DNA of 64,000 bases from Collimonas sp. OK607 (lineage in GTDB: Bacteria; Pseudomonadota; Gammaproteobacteria; Burkholderiales; Burkholderiaceae_D). A program made the translations under genes and the position numbers. Shown here piece by piece: positions 17,006 through 27,433 of this stretch. The notes under the pieces were generated by a model. That model was not told the origin of the DNA and did not search any database. It worked only from the letters and a program-made list of their open reading frames with translations. The stretch's first letter is position 1. Every line of letters starts with the position of its first letter. The DNA is taken from positions 1 through 64,000 of the forward strand of contig NZ_FOKF01000017.1 in NCBI RefSeq assembly GCF_900111995.1, in the 5' to 3' direction.

Positions 17006-18339
17006 TTATTATTATTTATTCAGAAACCAACTCCGGCTCGATTGCGTCCAATCTGGGCTTGCCAGAATACAGTTATTATTTCGTCTTGAAAGAATTCCGC
17101 CCGGTACTGGAACAGATTGGCATCGTGGTTGCCGTCAGCGATCCTGCGCGTGAGGTGGATGACATCTACAGGAGCGCCAAAGCACATGGCGAATCCTGCG
17201 TTTTCCTGTCATTTTCGCCACCGCATAAAACGGTGGTCGATCTGATTTGCCCGACCATCCCGGTGTTCGCCTGGGAATTCAGTACGCTGCCCAATGAAGT
17301 CTGGTTTGGCGAGCCGCGCCATGACTGGCGCTATGTGTTCGATAAAGTCGGCAGCGCGATCACGCATTCGGTGTTCACCGCGGATTCGGTGCGGCAGGCG
17401 ATGACGCCGGCGTTTCCGGTAGCATCCATCCCGGCGCCGGTCTGGGATCGTTTTACCGCATTGCGCGAGAAATTATCGATTGCCAATTATCCTGGCGGAG
17501 TTGACCTGCATGTGGCCGGCACTGTGATCGATAGCCGTACGGTCGACCTTTCTCCCTATAGCGTGCCGCGCCGACGCGATCCCAAGCCGGATCTGGTGCG
17601 GCCGCCGGCGCTTGCCAGGCGTGAGCCGGTCAAGGTCCATATCGACGGGGTGGTGTATACCTCGGTTTTCAATCCGTATGACGGACGCAAGAACTGGTAC
17701 GACATGATCAGCGCCTTTTGCTGGGCTTTCCGCGATGTCGAAGACGCCACGCTGGTGTTGAAGCTGACGCACCACGATGTGCGCATCGGCATCGATAATT
17801 TGCTCGAGAATGTCTATAAGCTGACGCCGTTCAAATGCCGGATTCTGCTGATCCACGGTTACCTGAGCGACGCCGATTACGAAAGCCTGGTATCGGCAAC
17901 GACCTATGTCCTGAACACTTCGCACGGCGAAGGCCAATGCCTGCCTTTGATGGAATTCATGTCCTGCGGCAAGCCAGCCATCGCGCCGCGAAACACCGCC
18001 ATGGCCGACTATATCGATAACGACAATGCTTTTGTGCTGGACTCCAACACCGAGCCCAGCCACTGGCCGCACGACCCGCGCCAGGCATACCGTACCCTGC
18101 GTTACCGCATAGACTGGGGCACTTTGCTTGCGGCCTACAAAGACAGTTATCGCGTCGCAAGGCAGGAGCCGGACAAGTATTGGCAAATGGCCGAACACGC
18201 GGTGCGACGGTTGCAACTGCACTGCTCGCGTGCGGTGATCAAAGAACGTTTGCTCGCTTTTTTTGCCGCCCATCCTCGGATGAATGAGGGTGACGTTGCC
18301 AAGGTTGCGGAAAAGGTCGCGGAAAAGATCACCACATGA
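17002..18339 (+). CDS. Glycosyltransferase (GT4-like), paralogue of preceding gene
   Basis: A 445-residue protein co-linear with its upstream neighbour but lacking the proline-rich insert. The N-terminal half holds LGLPEYSYYFVLKEFRPVL and FLSFSPPHKT; the C-terminal half holds GVVYTSVFNPYDGRKNWYD, EGQCLPLMEFMSCGKPAIAP with the E-x7-E pattern, and HWPHDPRQAYRTLRYRIDW. Translation is coupled by the ATGA overlap. The tail is Lys/Val-rich (VAEKVAEKI). No membrane segment is evident. With its twin it may add side-chain, linker or terminal sugars to the polysaccharide. Confidence 0.78.
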   Translation: MIIIIYSETNSGSIASNLGLPEYSYYFVLKEFRPVLEQIGIVVAVSDPAREVDDIYRSAKAHGESCVFLSFSPPHKTVVDLICPTIPVFAWEFSTLPNEVWFGEPRHDWRYVFDKVGSAITHSVFTADSVRQAMTPAFPVASIPAPVWDRFTALREKLSIANYPGGVDLHVAGTVIDSRTVDLSPYSVPRRRDPKPDLVRPPALARREPVKVHIDGVVYTSVFNPYDGRKNWYDMISAFCWAFRDVEDATLVLKLTHHDVRIGIDNLLENVYKLTPFKCRILLIHGYLSDADYESLVSATTYVLNTSHGEGQCLPLMEFMSCGKPAIAPRNTAMADYIDNDNAFVLDSNTEPSHWPHDPRQAYRTLRYRIDWGTLLAAYKDSYRVARQEPDKYWQMAEHAVRRLQLHCSRAVIKERLLAFFAAHPRMNEGDVAKVAEKVAEKITT

Positions 18340-18396
18340 TGAAACTCCTCGCCGCCCGCAAACCAGGCCATAGCTGATATCCGGAGCCGATCGCAC

Positions 18397-19539
18397 ATGA
18401 ACCATCGGATTAAAGACATCGAATTATTGCGCGGGATCGCCGTGCTTTTCGTGTTGTTCGAGCATACGCGATTCAATTTGATCGGACAGCCGGGCGAAAT
18501 TTTTGCGTACGCCTATAGCCATTTCGGATTTTGGACCGGGGTTGATTTGTTCTTTGTGATTTCCGGTTTCGTTATTGCAAGGGATCTGATTCCACGGCTT
18601 AACCGTACCGAAGATCGCCAGGGATTCTTTTCTGTAGCAATCAGGTTCTGGATCCGGCGCGCCTGGCGCTTGTGGCCTTCTGCCTGGCTTTGGCTGGCGC
18701 TGTTGTTGCTGGCCGCCGTGGCCTTCAAGAAATCCGGCATATTCGGCTCTCTGCAGGCGAATCTGGATGGCACCCTTGCGGGATTTTTGAATTATGCAAA
18801 CTTTCGCCTGATGTACAAGTTCGGCTTTGAAGAACTCGGACCGGCTTTTCCGTATTGGAGTCTCTCCCTGGAAGAGCAGTTTTACTTGCTGCTGCCGATT
18901 ATCGCGTTTGTCTGCCGCCGCTGGATTTCCGGTGTATTGATTGTCTTGGTAGTACTGCAATTCTTTGCGCTTCGTAACCATTCACTCCTATTGATGCAGA
19001 CGCGATCCGATGCGTTGTTGTTGGGCGTGCTACTGGCAATCTGGAGCGCGCACCGCGGTTATCGCAGGCTGGAACCGATTTTTCTCCAAAAGCGACACTG
19101 GGTGCGTTTTGCTCTCCTCGCGATCCTGGTCGCCGGGTTGGCAGTAATCGGCACGGAGCAACCTGAGAATTTCCGTTATCGGGTCGGGGTCGTTGCATTG
19201 ATCTCCGCAGCGCTGGTTTGGATTGCCTCCTACGACGCGGATTATCTGATGCCGGACAATCCCTTGAAGCGTGTACTGCTGTGGATTGGAAGTCGTTCCT
19301 ACGCGCTGTATCTGACGCATATGCCAGCCTATCTCATGAGCCGTCAAATCTGGTATTGGATCACCCCCGCAGGCACTGTTTTTGATCAAACCTACAATCT
19401 CAGGTTGATACTTACAGCTGCGGTGCTGGTGATTGCATTCAGCGAAATTAACTATCGTTTTATTGAGGTCCCCTTACGCGCACGGGGTAAAAAAATTGTC
19501 GACAGGATGGGCGAGCGCCAGCTTCAGTTTCAGACATAG
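18397..19539 (+). CDS. Acyltransferase family 3 (OafA/NodX-type) membrane protein
   Basis: A 380-residue integral membrane O-acyltransferase. It starts with the family pattern RIKDIELLRGIAVLFVLFEH, followed by FWTGVDLFFVISGFVIARDL, an RRAWRLWPS loop and SLSLEEQFYLLLPI. About ten hydrophobic segments are visible. Such proteins move acyl groups, often acetyl, onto sugars of O antigens or other glycans. It lies 57 bp downstream of the glycosyltransferase pair and 50 bp upstream of the methyltransferase gene, so it probably modifies the rhamnan made by the genes that follow. Confidence 0.87.
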   Translation: MNHRIKDIELLRGIAVLFVLFEHTRFNLIGQPGEIFAYAYSHFGFWTGVDLFFVISGFVIARDLIPRLNRTEDRQGFFSVAIRFWIRRAWRLWPSAWLWLALLLLAAVAFKKSGIFGSLQANLDGTLAGFLNYANFRLMYKFGFEELGPAFPYWSLSLEEQFYLLLPIIAFVCRRWISGVLIVLVVLQFFALRNHSLLLMQTRSDALLLGVLLAIWSAHRGYRRLEPIFLQKRHWVRFALLAILVAGLAVIGTEQPENFRYRVGVVALISAALVWIASYDADYLMPDNPLKRVLLWIGSRSYALYLTHMPAYLMSRQIWYWITPAGTVFDQTYNLRLILTAAVLVIAFSEINYRFIEVPLRARGKKIVDRMGERQLQFQT

Positions 19540-19589
19540 TTCACTTGCATCAGGTAAGGTCCATCGATAACAGTGAAAGCAAAAACAGT

Positions 19590-20432
19590 ATGCGAGACAT
19601 GTTCAAAAGATTTTTCGGCATCAAAAAAAGCAAGGCCGTTGTTCCTGAAGCGCATGCCACGGTGACGGTACCGCCAGCGGTGGCGATCGATTCGTTTCAT
19701 GTAGGCTTGCGTGATGCCTTGGAAAGTGGCTGGTACCTGCACGAAAGCAGTGAACTTTATCGCGGCTTTGTCATCAGTGCTGAAGATGTGGTGCTCGATA
19801 TCGGCTGCGGCGACGGCGGCAACTCGCTGTTTTGCGCGAACCACGGCGCGCATGTAATCGTGGCTGACATCGATGCGGCGAAGGTGGAGTCCACCATGCA
19901 ACGTCTGGCGGAAACCCCGGCGCGGATGGTGCAGGGAATAGTAGGCGATGCCAATCCCTTGACGCTGGCAGATGGCACAGCATCCAAAGTGGTGTGCATG
20001 GAAGTGCTGGAACATGTCGACGACACAGCGCAGTTTTTGAGCGAACTGGTCAGGGTTGGCAAGTCGGGCGCGCATTACCTGCTATCGGTACCGGATCCGG
20101 TACAAGAGACCTTGCAGAAAGGAGTGGCTCCGCCTTGGTATTTCGAGAAGCCGAACCATATCCGCATTATTCAGCGCGACGAATTTGAAAAAATGGTGAC
20201 AGATGCCGGCCTGGTGATCGAACGGCACGAGTACTTCGGTTTCTACTGGTCAGTCTGGTGGCTTTTTTTCTGGATTTGCAAGGTCGATCTGAGCAATGCA
20301 AGTCATCCTTTGCTGGATAACTGGGCAAAGACTTGGGAAACGTTGATGGACACTCGGGAAGGTGAGCAAGTCAGGCTTGCATTGAACAATTTCATGCCGA
20401 AAAGCCAGGTCATTATTGCGCGCAAGCCGTAA
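19590..20432 (+). CDS. SAM-dependent class I methyltransferase
   Basis: A 280-residue protein. The SAM site is visible as VVLDIGCGDGGNSLFCANHG (motif I) and HVIVADID, and MEVLEHVDD follows as in UbiG/Methyltransf_11 folds. The start was set at the ATG at 19590 (MRDMFKRFFGIKK); a TTG at 19545 would overlap little but has no better signal. Location between an acyltransferase and rmd suggests a sugar O-methyltransferase. In P. aeruginosa the D-rhamnan locus also has nearby methyltransferase genes linked to terminal O-methyl rhamnose, so chain capping is a reasonable hypothesis. Confidence 0.8.
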   Translation: MRDMFKRFFGIKKSKAVVPEAHATVTVPPAVAIDSFHVGLRDALESGWYLHESSELYRGFVISAEDVVLDIGCGDGGNSLFCANHGAHVIVADIDAAKVESTMQRLAETPARMVQGIVGDANPLTLADGTASKVVCMEVLEHVDDTAQFLSELVRVGKSGAHYLLSVPDPVQETLQKGVAPPWYFEKPNHIRIIQRDEFEKMVTDAGLVIERHEYFGFYWSVWWLFFWICKVDLSNASHPLLDNWAKTWETLMDTREGEQVRLALNNFMPKSQVIIARKP

Positions 20433-20486
20433 TGGAAAGCGCGGTATGTATTTAACCGAACAACGGCAGGGAAGGATTGACTGCAT

Positions 20487-21419
20487 ATGAAACGTTTATT
20501 TATAACCGGGCAGTCGGGATTTGTAGGCCTTGCTTTTGAGCGCGCACGCGCGCATGTGGTCGCTGCACAGGGTTGGGAGCTGGTGTTGGCAGACACTCCT
20601 TACGATTTGCTTGACCCGGATTCGCTGGAGCGTGTACTACGGCAGGCGTGTCCGGATGCCGTGATCCATCTTGCCGGCCAGACCTTCATACCGGAAGCAT
20701 TTCGCGATCCGGCGCACACCCTGGACGTCAATCTCAAGGGAACGCTTAACCTGCTGCAGGCACTACAGCGGAGCGGCTTCAACGGGACTTTTCTATATAT
20801 CAGTTCCGGCGATGTCTACGGTCGGGTGAGTCCGGAATTCTTGCCGATCAGCGAGCAGCAGCCGGCACGTCCGCAGAATCCCTATGCAGTCAGCAAGGCC
20901 GCGGCAGAATTGTTGTGCTACCAGTGGAGCTGCAATATGCCTTGGCGCATTCTGGTTGCACGTCCGTTTAACCACATCGGCCCGGGGCAGCGAGAAGATT
21001 TTGTGATCTCTAGCGTCGCACGGCAATTGGCGCGTATCAAGCTGGGACTGCAAGGCGCTGGCATTTTAGTTGGCGACGTCGATGTCAGCCGTGATTTCCT
21101 TGATGTGGAAGATGTCATTTCAGCATATCTGGCGCTATTGGAAAAAGGTCAGAATGGGGAAATCTACAATGTTTGCTCAGGCAAGGAGTATCTGATTCGC
21201 GACATGATTGCCAGCATGCTCTACCTGACCGAGATAGATGTCGCGATCGAACGAGATCCAACGCGTTTGCGGCCGTCCGACCTGCGCCGGGTGCAGGGTA
21301 GCAATCAAAAAATCGCGCTGGCGACAGCATGGACGCCGCGCATTCCGATGCAGCAGACTTTGCTGAGCGTTTTGTCGGATTGGGATGCCAGAGTGGCGGC
21401 GGAGAGCGCCAAGCGGTGA
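20487..21419 (+). CDS. rmd: GDP-6-deoxy-D-mannose reductase
   Basis: A 310-residue extended short-chain dehydrogenase. The Rossmann motif GQSGFVG is at residues 8-14, and the catalytic pair is in NPYAVSKAAAELL. VARPFNHIGPGQ and DVSRDFLDVEDV are typical of the GDP-mannose dehydratase/reductase branch. It would reduce GDP-4-keto-6-deoxy-mannose from the Gmd next door to GDP-D-rhamnose. The GDP-fucose synthase alternative is less likely given the gene order rmd-gmd-manC-wzm-wzt, which matches the A-band D-rhamnan locus of P. aeruginosa. Confidence 0.87.
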   Translation: MKRLFITGQSGFVGLAFERARAHVVAAQGWELVLADTPYDLLDPDSLERVLRQACPDAVIHLAGQTFIPEAFRDPAHTLDVNLKGTLNLLQALQRSGFNGTFLYISSGDVYGRVSPEFLPISEQQPARPQNPYAVSKAAAELLCYQWSCNMPWRILVARPFNHIGPGQREDFVISSVARQLARIKLGLQGAGILVGDVDVSRDFLDVEDVISAYLALLEKGQNGEIYNVCSGKEYLIRDMIASMLYLTEIDVAIERDPTRLRPSDLRRVQGSNQKIALATAWTPRIPMQQTLLSVLSDWDARVAAESAKR

Positions 21420-21441
21420 CTCCCGGGCCAGACGCAATTGA

Positions 21442-22464
<1,023 letters not shown>

Positions 22465-22477
22465 GGGGGAGATAAAA

Positions 22478-23959
22478 ATGCGCACTCCAGAACCCGGTAT
22501 CCCATTAACAGCAACCGCAGTGATTGTTCCGGTGGTGCTTTCAGGCGGCGCCGGCGCGCGCCTGTGGCCGGTGTCGCGCGAAGGGCATCCCAAACCATTC
22601 ATCAAACTCCCGGACGGCAAGAGTTTGCTGCAAAAAACCTATCAGCGAGTCGCCCAGCTCGGCATCCGTGGCGACATTCTGAGTGTCACCAACCGGGATT
22701 ACTACTTCCAGAGCAAAGACGAATTCACGTCGGCCGACCTGGGTATCCATCATCGGCCGCATTTCATACTTGAACCGTCGGGTCGTAATACGGCGCCTGC
22801 GATTGCTGTCGCCGCATTGTCGTTGCGCGCGCTGCATGGCGACAATACCATCATGGTAGTGATGCCTGCAGACCATCTGATCAAAGACGTCGAACGATTT
22901 TCAGAAGCTGTGCATCACGCGGTGGAAGTCGCTAAACAGGGCTATCTGGTGACCTTCGGGGTGCGGCCGCTGACGCCCGAAACCGGCTACGGTTATATCG
23001 AATGCGGCGCAGAAATCGATACGGCAGGAGCCGCCAGGGTAAAGCGTTTCATCGAAAAGCCGGATGCGGAACGGGCCGCCGCCTTTGTCGAAAGTGGCAA
23101 ACATTTATGGAATGCCGGCATATTCTGCTTCTCGGTGTCGACTTTTTTAACTGAGCTGGAAAAGTACGCGCCTGACATCCTGTCGCTGGCCAGTACATGC
23201 ATCGAAGCCAGTCCCGCCAGTCCTTCGGCCGGTGTCTTGCTGCAGGAACTGGATGGGAACAGTTTCGTGGCGATGCAAGATATTTCAATCGACTATGCGG
23301 TACTGGAGCGCTCTGACCTGGTAGCGGTGATACCGGCTAGTTTTGACTGGAACGATATTGGTTCCTGGGGCGCTTTACGACAGCTGGTGGAGCCGGATGA
23401 ACAGGAAAATCGCGTGCTGGGCGAAGCTGTGCTGATCGACAGCAGGAACAATTACATATACTCCGAGCAGCGTCTGGTGGCGACAGTCGGCGTCAATAAC
23501 CTGATCGTCGTGGACACGCCTGATGCGCTTTTGATTGCGCATCCGGATCATGTTCAGAATGTGAAGAAGATTGTGCATCAGCTCAAGAGTACCGAGCACG
23601 ATACGTATAAATTACATCGCACTGTGTTTCGGCCGTGGGGCAGTTATACCTTGCTGGAACAGGGACCGAATTTCAAGATCAAACGCATCGTCGTCAAGCA
23701 AGGCGCATCACTATCGCTGCAGATGCATCATCATCGCAGCGAGCATTGGGTGGTGGTGCATGGCATGGCCAAGGTGGTCAACGGCGAGAAGGAAATCTAC
23801 GTCAACACCAACGAATCTACCTATATCCCTGCCGGAACCAGGCATCGCCTGGAAAATCCGGGCCTGCTGGAGCTGGTCATGATAGAAGTGCAGAGCGGCG
23901 CTTACCTGGGTGAAGACGATATCGTGCGCTTTGACGATAAATACGGCAGGTGCAAATAA
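22478..23959 (+). CDS. wbpW: Mannose-1-phosphate guanylyltransferase / mannose-6-phosphate isomerase
   Basis: A 493-residue bifunctional enzyme of the ManC/AlgA/WbpW type. The N-terminal nucleotidyltransferase shows LSGGAGARLWPVSREGHPKPF (first 20 residues, in outline) and FIEKP. The C-terminal cupin isomerase domain begins RPWGSYTLLEQG and has MHHHRSEHWVVVHG metal-ligand histidines. A GGGGGAG ribosome site precedes the ATG at 22478. It supplies GDP-mannose to Gmd. No phosphomannomutase gene is in the window, so that step must be encoded elsewhere. The symbol wbpW rests on the A-band-like gene order; manC would be equally correct. Confidence 0.92.
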   Translation: MRTPEPGIPLTATAVIVPVVLSGGAGARLWPVSREGHPKPFIKLPDGKSLLQKTYQRVAQLGIRGDILSVTNRDYYFQSKDEFTSADLGIHHRPHFILEPSGRNTAPAIAVAALSLRALHGDNTIMVVMPADHLIKDVERFSEAVHHAVEVAKQGYLVTFGVRPLTPETGYGYIECGAEIDTAGAARVKRFIEKPDAERAAAFVESGKHLWNAGIFCFSVSTFLTELEKYAPDILSLASTCIEASPASPSAGVLLQELDGNSFVAMQDISIDYAVLERSDLVAVIPASFDWNDIGSWGALRQLVEPDEQENRVLGEAVLIDSRNNYIYSEQRLVATVGVNNLIVVDTPDALLIAHPDHVQNVKKIVHQLKSTEHDTYKLHRTVFRPWGSYTLLEQGPNFKIKRIVVKQGASLSLQMHHHRSEHWVVVHGMAKVVNGEKEIYVNTNESTYIPAGTRHRLENPGLLELVMIEVQSGAYLGEDDIVRFDDKYGRCK

Positions 23960-24780
23960 TGTCGAATATACGGTCGCAGAGCAAGACTCAAACCATTTTG
24001 AGCTCGCTGTGGCACTACCGTGGCTTCATGCTCGGCAGCGTCAAGCGCGAGTTCCAGGCGCGCTACCGCAATTCGATGCTGGGTGCCGTATGGATGGTGC
24101 TAAACCCGCTGGCAATGATCGTGGTGTATACGGTGATTTTTTCGCAATTGATGCATGCGCGTTTGCCTAATGCCAGCAGCCAGTTTGCCTATGGGATTTA
24201 TCTGTGCGCCGGCTTGCTGACCTGGGGCTTTTTTACCGAGACCGTATCGCGCATGCAGAACGTGTTTCTGGAAAACGGCAACATGATCAAGAAGCTGAAT
24301 TTCCCACGCATTTGCCTGCCGATCATCACGGTAATGAATGCGGGGGTGAATTTCTCCATCATCTTCGGCTTGTTCCTGGGATTCCTGCTCATATCAGGTA
24401 ATTTTCCAGGCTGGGCTTTCCTTGGCGTGCTGCCATTGCTGTTGATACAAATACTGTTCTCTATCGGCCTGGGCATTGTTCTTGGCGTGCTGAACGTATT
24501 TTTCCGCGACATCGGCCAGCTGTTCGGCATCGTGCTGCAGTTTTGGTTTTGGTTTACGCCGATTGTGTATACGGTCACCACCTTGCCCGCAGGGGTGCAA
24601 GGCTTGCTCAAATTTAATCCGATGACAGCTCTGATGATTGCCTACCAGGGGATTTTCGTCAGCGGCGCGTGGCCGCAATGGAGCGATCTGTGGGTAGTGA
24701 CCTTGTTGAGCGTTGCCCTGTGTATTTTCGGCTTGCAGCTGTTTCGCCGGCATGCAGGTGAAATGGTGGATGAACTATGA
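23959..24780 (+). CDS. wzm: ABC-2 type polysaccharide export permease
   Basis: A 273-residue inner-membrane protein with about six helices and the ABC2_membrane pattern (KREFQARYRNSMLGAVWMVL, KKLNFPRICLPI, FFRDIGQLFGIVLQFWFW). Its ATG shares one base with the wbpW stop codon (TAATG), and its own stop overlaps the wzt start. With Wzt it exports the finished, lipid-linked O-polysaccharide to the periplasm, independent of a Wzy polymerase. Confidence 0.92.
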   Translation: MSNIRSQSKTQTILSSLWHYRGFMLGSVKREFQARYRNSMLGAVWMVLNPLAMIVVYTVIFSQLMHARLPNASSQFAYGIYLCAGLLTWGFFTETVSRMQNVFLENGNMIKKLNFPRICLPIITVMNAGVNFSIIFGLFLGFLLISGNFPGWAFLGVLPLLLIQILFSIGLGIVLGVLNVFFRDIGQLFGIVLQFWFWFTPIVYTVTTLPAGVQGLLKFNPMTALMIAYQGIFVSGAWPQWSDLWVVTLLSVALCIFGLQLFRRHAGEMVDEL

Positions 24781-26036
24781 TGGGTAAGATCACGGTTAAA
24801 GGTTTAGGCAAAGCCTACAAGACATATCGCGGACGCTGGGCGCGCCTCGCTGAATGGGTGCTGCCTTTTGCAGGGCCGCGGCATCAGTTGCACTGGGTTT
24901 TGCAGGATATCGATTTCGAATTGGCGGCTGGCGAAGCTGTCGGTATTGTCGGCGTCAACGGCGCTGGAAAAAGCACGCTTTTGAAAATGATCGCGGGGAC
25001 TACCCAAGGCACCGCCGGTACCATCGACATTCAGGGAAGGGTGGCGGCGCTGCTGGAACTCGGCATGGGTTTTCACCCGGATTTTACCGGCAGGCAAAAC
25101 GCCATCATGGCTGGCCAGTTGCAGGGCCTGAGAGCAGAGGAAATCGAGGCGCTGATGCCGGCTATCGAGGCATTCGCCGAAATTGGCGAATACATGGATC
25201 AGCCGATACGAACTTACTCCAGCGGAATGCAGATGCGGCTGGCATTCAGTGTTGCAACGGCCAGTAGGCCGGACGTGCTGATTGTCGATGAAGCCTTGTC
25301 CGTCGGCGATGCGTATTTTCAGCACAAGAGTTTTGAACGGATCAGAGAGTTCCGCCGCGCCGGCACTACCCTGTTAATTGTGTCGCATGACCGTTATGCC
25401 ATCCAGACCATTTGCGATCGGGCCATACTGCTTAACCACGGGCGTTTGGAAATGCAAGGCAGTCCGGTGGAAGTGATGGATTTCTATAATGCGATGATGG
25501 CCGAGCGCGACCGTAGCACGGTCCGGCAAGAACGCCAGCCGGATGGAAAGGTGAGAACCATTTCCGGAACCGGCGAAGCCAGTGTTTCCGAGGTCAGGCT
25601 GCTGGACGACGAGGGCAGGGAACTCGACGTGGTTGAAGTCGGCGCCTACGTTACGCTGGAAGTCCGGGTTGCGATCAACTCCGAAGTGCCGCGTCTGGTG
25701 ATGGGCTACATGATCACGGACAAGCTGGGACTAGCTGTATTCGGCATCAATACCCACCGCCTGAACAAACCGCAGACCGATTTGCAGGTGGGAGAGGATC
25801 TGGTTTATCGCTGGCGCTTTGCCATGAATCTCGGCAAAGGTAATTATGCGATTTCGATTTCCCTGTCGAAACTGGATTCTCATCTTGATACCAACTATGA
25901 GTGGCGTGACTACAGCGTCGTTTTCCATGTTGTCAATACGCATCGGCCTGATTTTGTCGGTTGCGCATTCCTGGAGCCCGAAGTGGCGGTGGTGAGGTCG
26001 CTCGGAAATACTCGCAAGGATGGTTTAGCGGCATGA
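24777..26036 (+). CDS. wzt: Polysaccharide export ATPase with C-terminal carbohydrate-binding domain
   Basis: A 419-residue ATPase. Walker A GVNGAGKSTLLK, signature YSSGMQMRLAFS, Walker B VLIVDEAL and H-loop VSHDR are intact. Beyond about residue 260 there is an extra domain of roughly 150 residues with beta-rich character (VSEVRLLDDEGRELDVVEVG and onwards). In the E. coli O8/O9a systems this extra domain recognises the modified non-reducing end of the chain and so couples capping to export. The length is close to that of the P. aeruginosa A-band protein as remembered. ATGA overlaps join it to wzm before and to the glycosyltransferase gene after. Confidence 0.92.
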   Translation: MMGKITVKGLGKAYKTYRGRWARLAEWVLPFAGPRHQLHWVLQDIDFELAAGEAVGIVGVNGAGKSTLLKMIAGTTQGTAGTIDIQGRVAALLELGMGFHPDFTGRQNAIMAGQLQGLRAEEIEALMPAIEAFAEIGEYMDQPIRTYSSGMQMRLAFSVATASRPDVLIVDEALSVGDAYFQHKSFERIREFRRAGTTLLIVSHDRYAIQTICDRAILLNHGRLEMQGSPVEVMDFYNAMMAERDRSTVRQERQPDGKVRTISGTGEASVSEVRLLDDEGRELDVVEVGAYVTLEVRVAINSEVPRLVMGYMITDKLGLAVFGINTHRLNKPQTDLQVGEDLVYRWRFAMNLGKGNYAISISLSKLDSHLDTNYEWRDYSVVFHVVNTHRPDFVGCAFLEPEVAVVRSLGNTRKDGLAA

Positions 26037-27433
26037 CCAGATTCCTTATCGAATGTACTTACGTATTTCATCATCCCGAAATGAATTCGGGGATACAACG
26101 CGTCGTTCGCAATATCATCAATCATCTGCCGTTGGTGCAGGACGATGCAGTGTGCATTCCCGTCATATTCAAGGATGGGAAGATACTTGAAGTCAAACAG
26201 CTGGCGCCGACGCATACAGATGATTGGCGTAGCCGGTTGCAGCAGAAACTGGAAAAAGTTGCAGTGAAGCTGGTGCAGGTACGCAATCGTTACTGGCTGA
26301 TCCACGCGCGTCTACTGCGATTCCGGCCATGGATTGCTTCTCATAATATACGGCGGGTGACGTACGTCGTATGTCGCCTGGTTAGCCTGTCGTTCGTATT
26401 GCCTTTATATCTGACCGAATGGGTTCTCAGGAAAACCGAGGAACAGCCGCGTGCGTTTGAAATGGAATGTCGCGCCGACGATGTCCTGGTATTGCTGGAT
26501 TCATCATGGCATGCCGATTTTTTTCCTGTGGCGGAGCGGTTGCAGCAGGAAGGCGTGGCTATCGTCTCGGTTATCTACGATCTGATTCCGTTGACCCATC
26601 CCCAATTTTGCGACGGCCCGCTGGTGCAGGTATTCGATCGCTGGTTTGACTGGATTGCCAATACGGCGGATGGCTTCATTGCGATTTCGAGCACCATCCG
26701 TGACGAGGTGCGAGACGAGGTACAGCGACGCTTGGGCAAGGAGCGAGTCGTTTCACGCTGGTTCGATTTCTTCCATCTTGGTTCCGAGCTCGATCAGATT
26801 GATCCAAACCAGTCGGTACGTCCGGTAGTGGAGAAGTTGTTTTCGTCCGACCGCGCCATCTATCTGATGGTCAGTACCATCGAGCCGCGTAAGAATCACA
26901 CCTACCTGCTGGATGCTTTCGAGCATTTGTGGCGGGACGGCAGCGATGTCGTATTGTGCTTCATCGGACGCATAGGCTGGAAGAATGAGCGTCTGATCGC
27001 GCGCGTGAAAAAACATCCTGAACTGAAGCGGCGCCTGTTCATGTTCAACGATCTTAGCGACGTCGAGCTGGAGTATTGTTATAGTCGCGCGAAAGCGCTG
27101 GTCTTCCCTTCATTCGTGGAGGGCTTCGGCCTGCCGCTGGTAGAGGCGCTGAAACGTGGTTTGCCGGTGATGGCGAGCGACATTCCGGTATTTCATGAGA
27201 TAGGTGGCGAATTTATCAGCTATTTTGATTTGCATCGGCCGGAATCATTGTCCCGGCAGGTACAAAAATATGAAGACAGCGGCATTTTTCCAGCGACGCG
27301 AGATGTGGCGGACTGGTCTTGCCTGAGCTGGGAAGATTCGACGCGCCAGCTTATACAGCGGGTCGGGCGCCAAGTACAAATTCAGCAGTGCGTGCAAAGT
27401 GAATACGATGAAACTGACCATTGCCCTGAATAG
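26033..27433 (+). CDS. Glycosyltransferase, WbpX-like D-rhamnosyltransferase candidate
   Basis: A 466-residue GT4-family enzyme. N-terminal ECTYVFHHPEMNSGIQRVVRN is a family start; MVSTIEPRKNHTYLLDAF and the donor-site FVEGFGLPLVEALKRGLPVMAS with the E-x7-E pattern mark the C-terminal Rossmann domain. The start at 26033 overlaps the wzt stop by four bases. It takes the place of wbpX in the A-band order. Length and position support assignment as one of three rhamnosyltransferases, but acceptor and linkage are not visible from sequence. Confidence 0.82.
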   Translation: MTRFLIECTYVFHHPEMNSGIQRVVRNIINHLPLVQDDAVCIPVIFKDGKILEVKQLAPTHTDDWRSRLQQKLEKVAVKLVQVRNRYWLIHARLLRFRPWIASHNIRRVTYVVCRLVSLSFVLPLYLTEWVLRKTEEQPRAFEMECRADDVLVLLDSSWHADFFPVAERLQQEGVAIVSVIYDLIPLTHPQFCDGPLVQVFDRWFDWIANTADGFIAISSTIRDEVRDEVQRRLGKERVVSRWFDFFHLGSELDQIDPNQSVRPVVEKLFSSDRAIYLMVSTIEPRKNHTYLLDAFEHLWRDGSDVVLCFIGRIGWKNERLIARVKKHPELKRRLFMFNDLSDVELEYCYSRAKALVFPSFVEGFGLPLVEALKRGLPVMASDIPVFHEIGGEFISYFDLHRPESLSRQVQKYEDSGIFPATRDVADWSCLSWEDSTRQLIQRVGRQVQIQQCVQSEYDETDHCPE

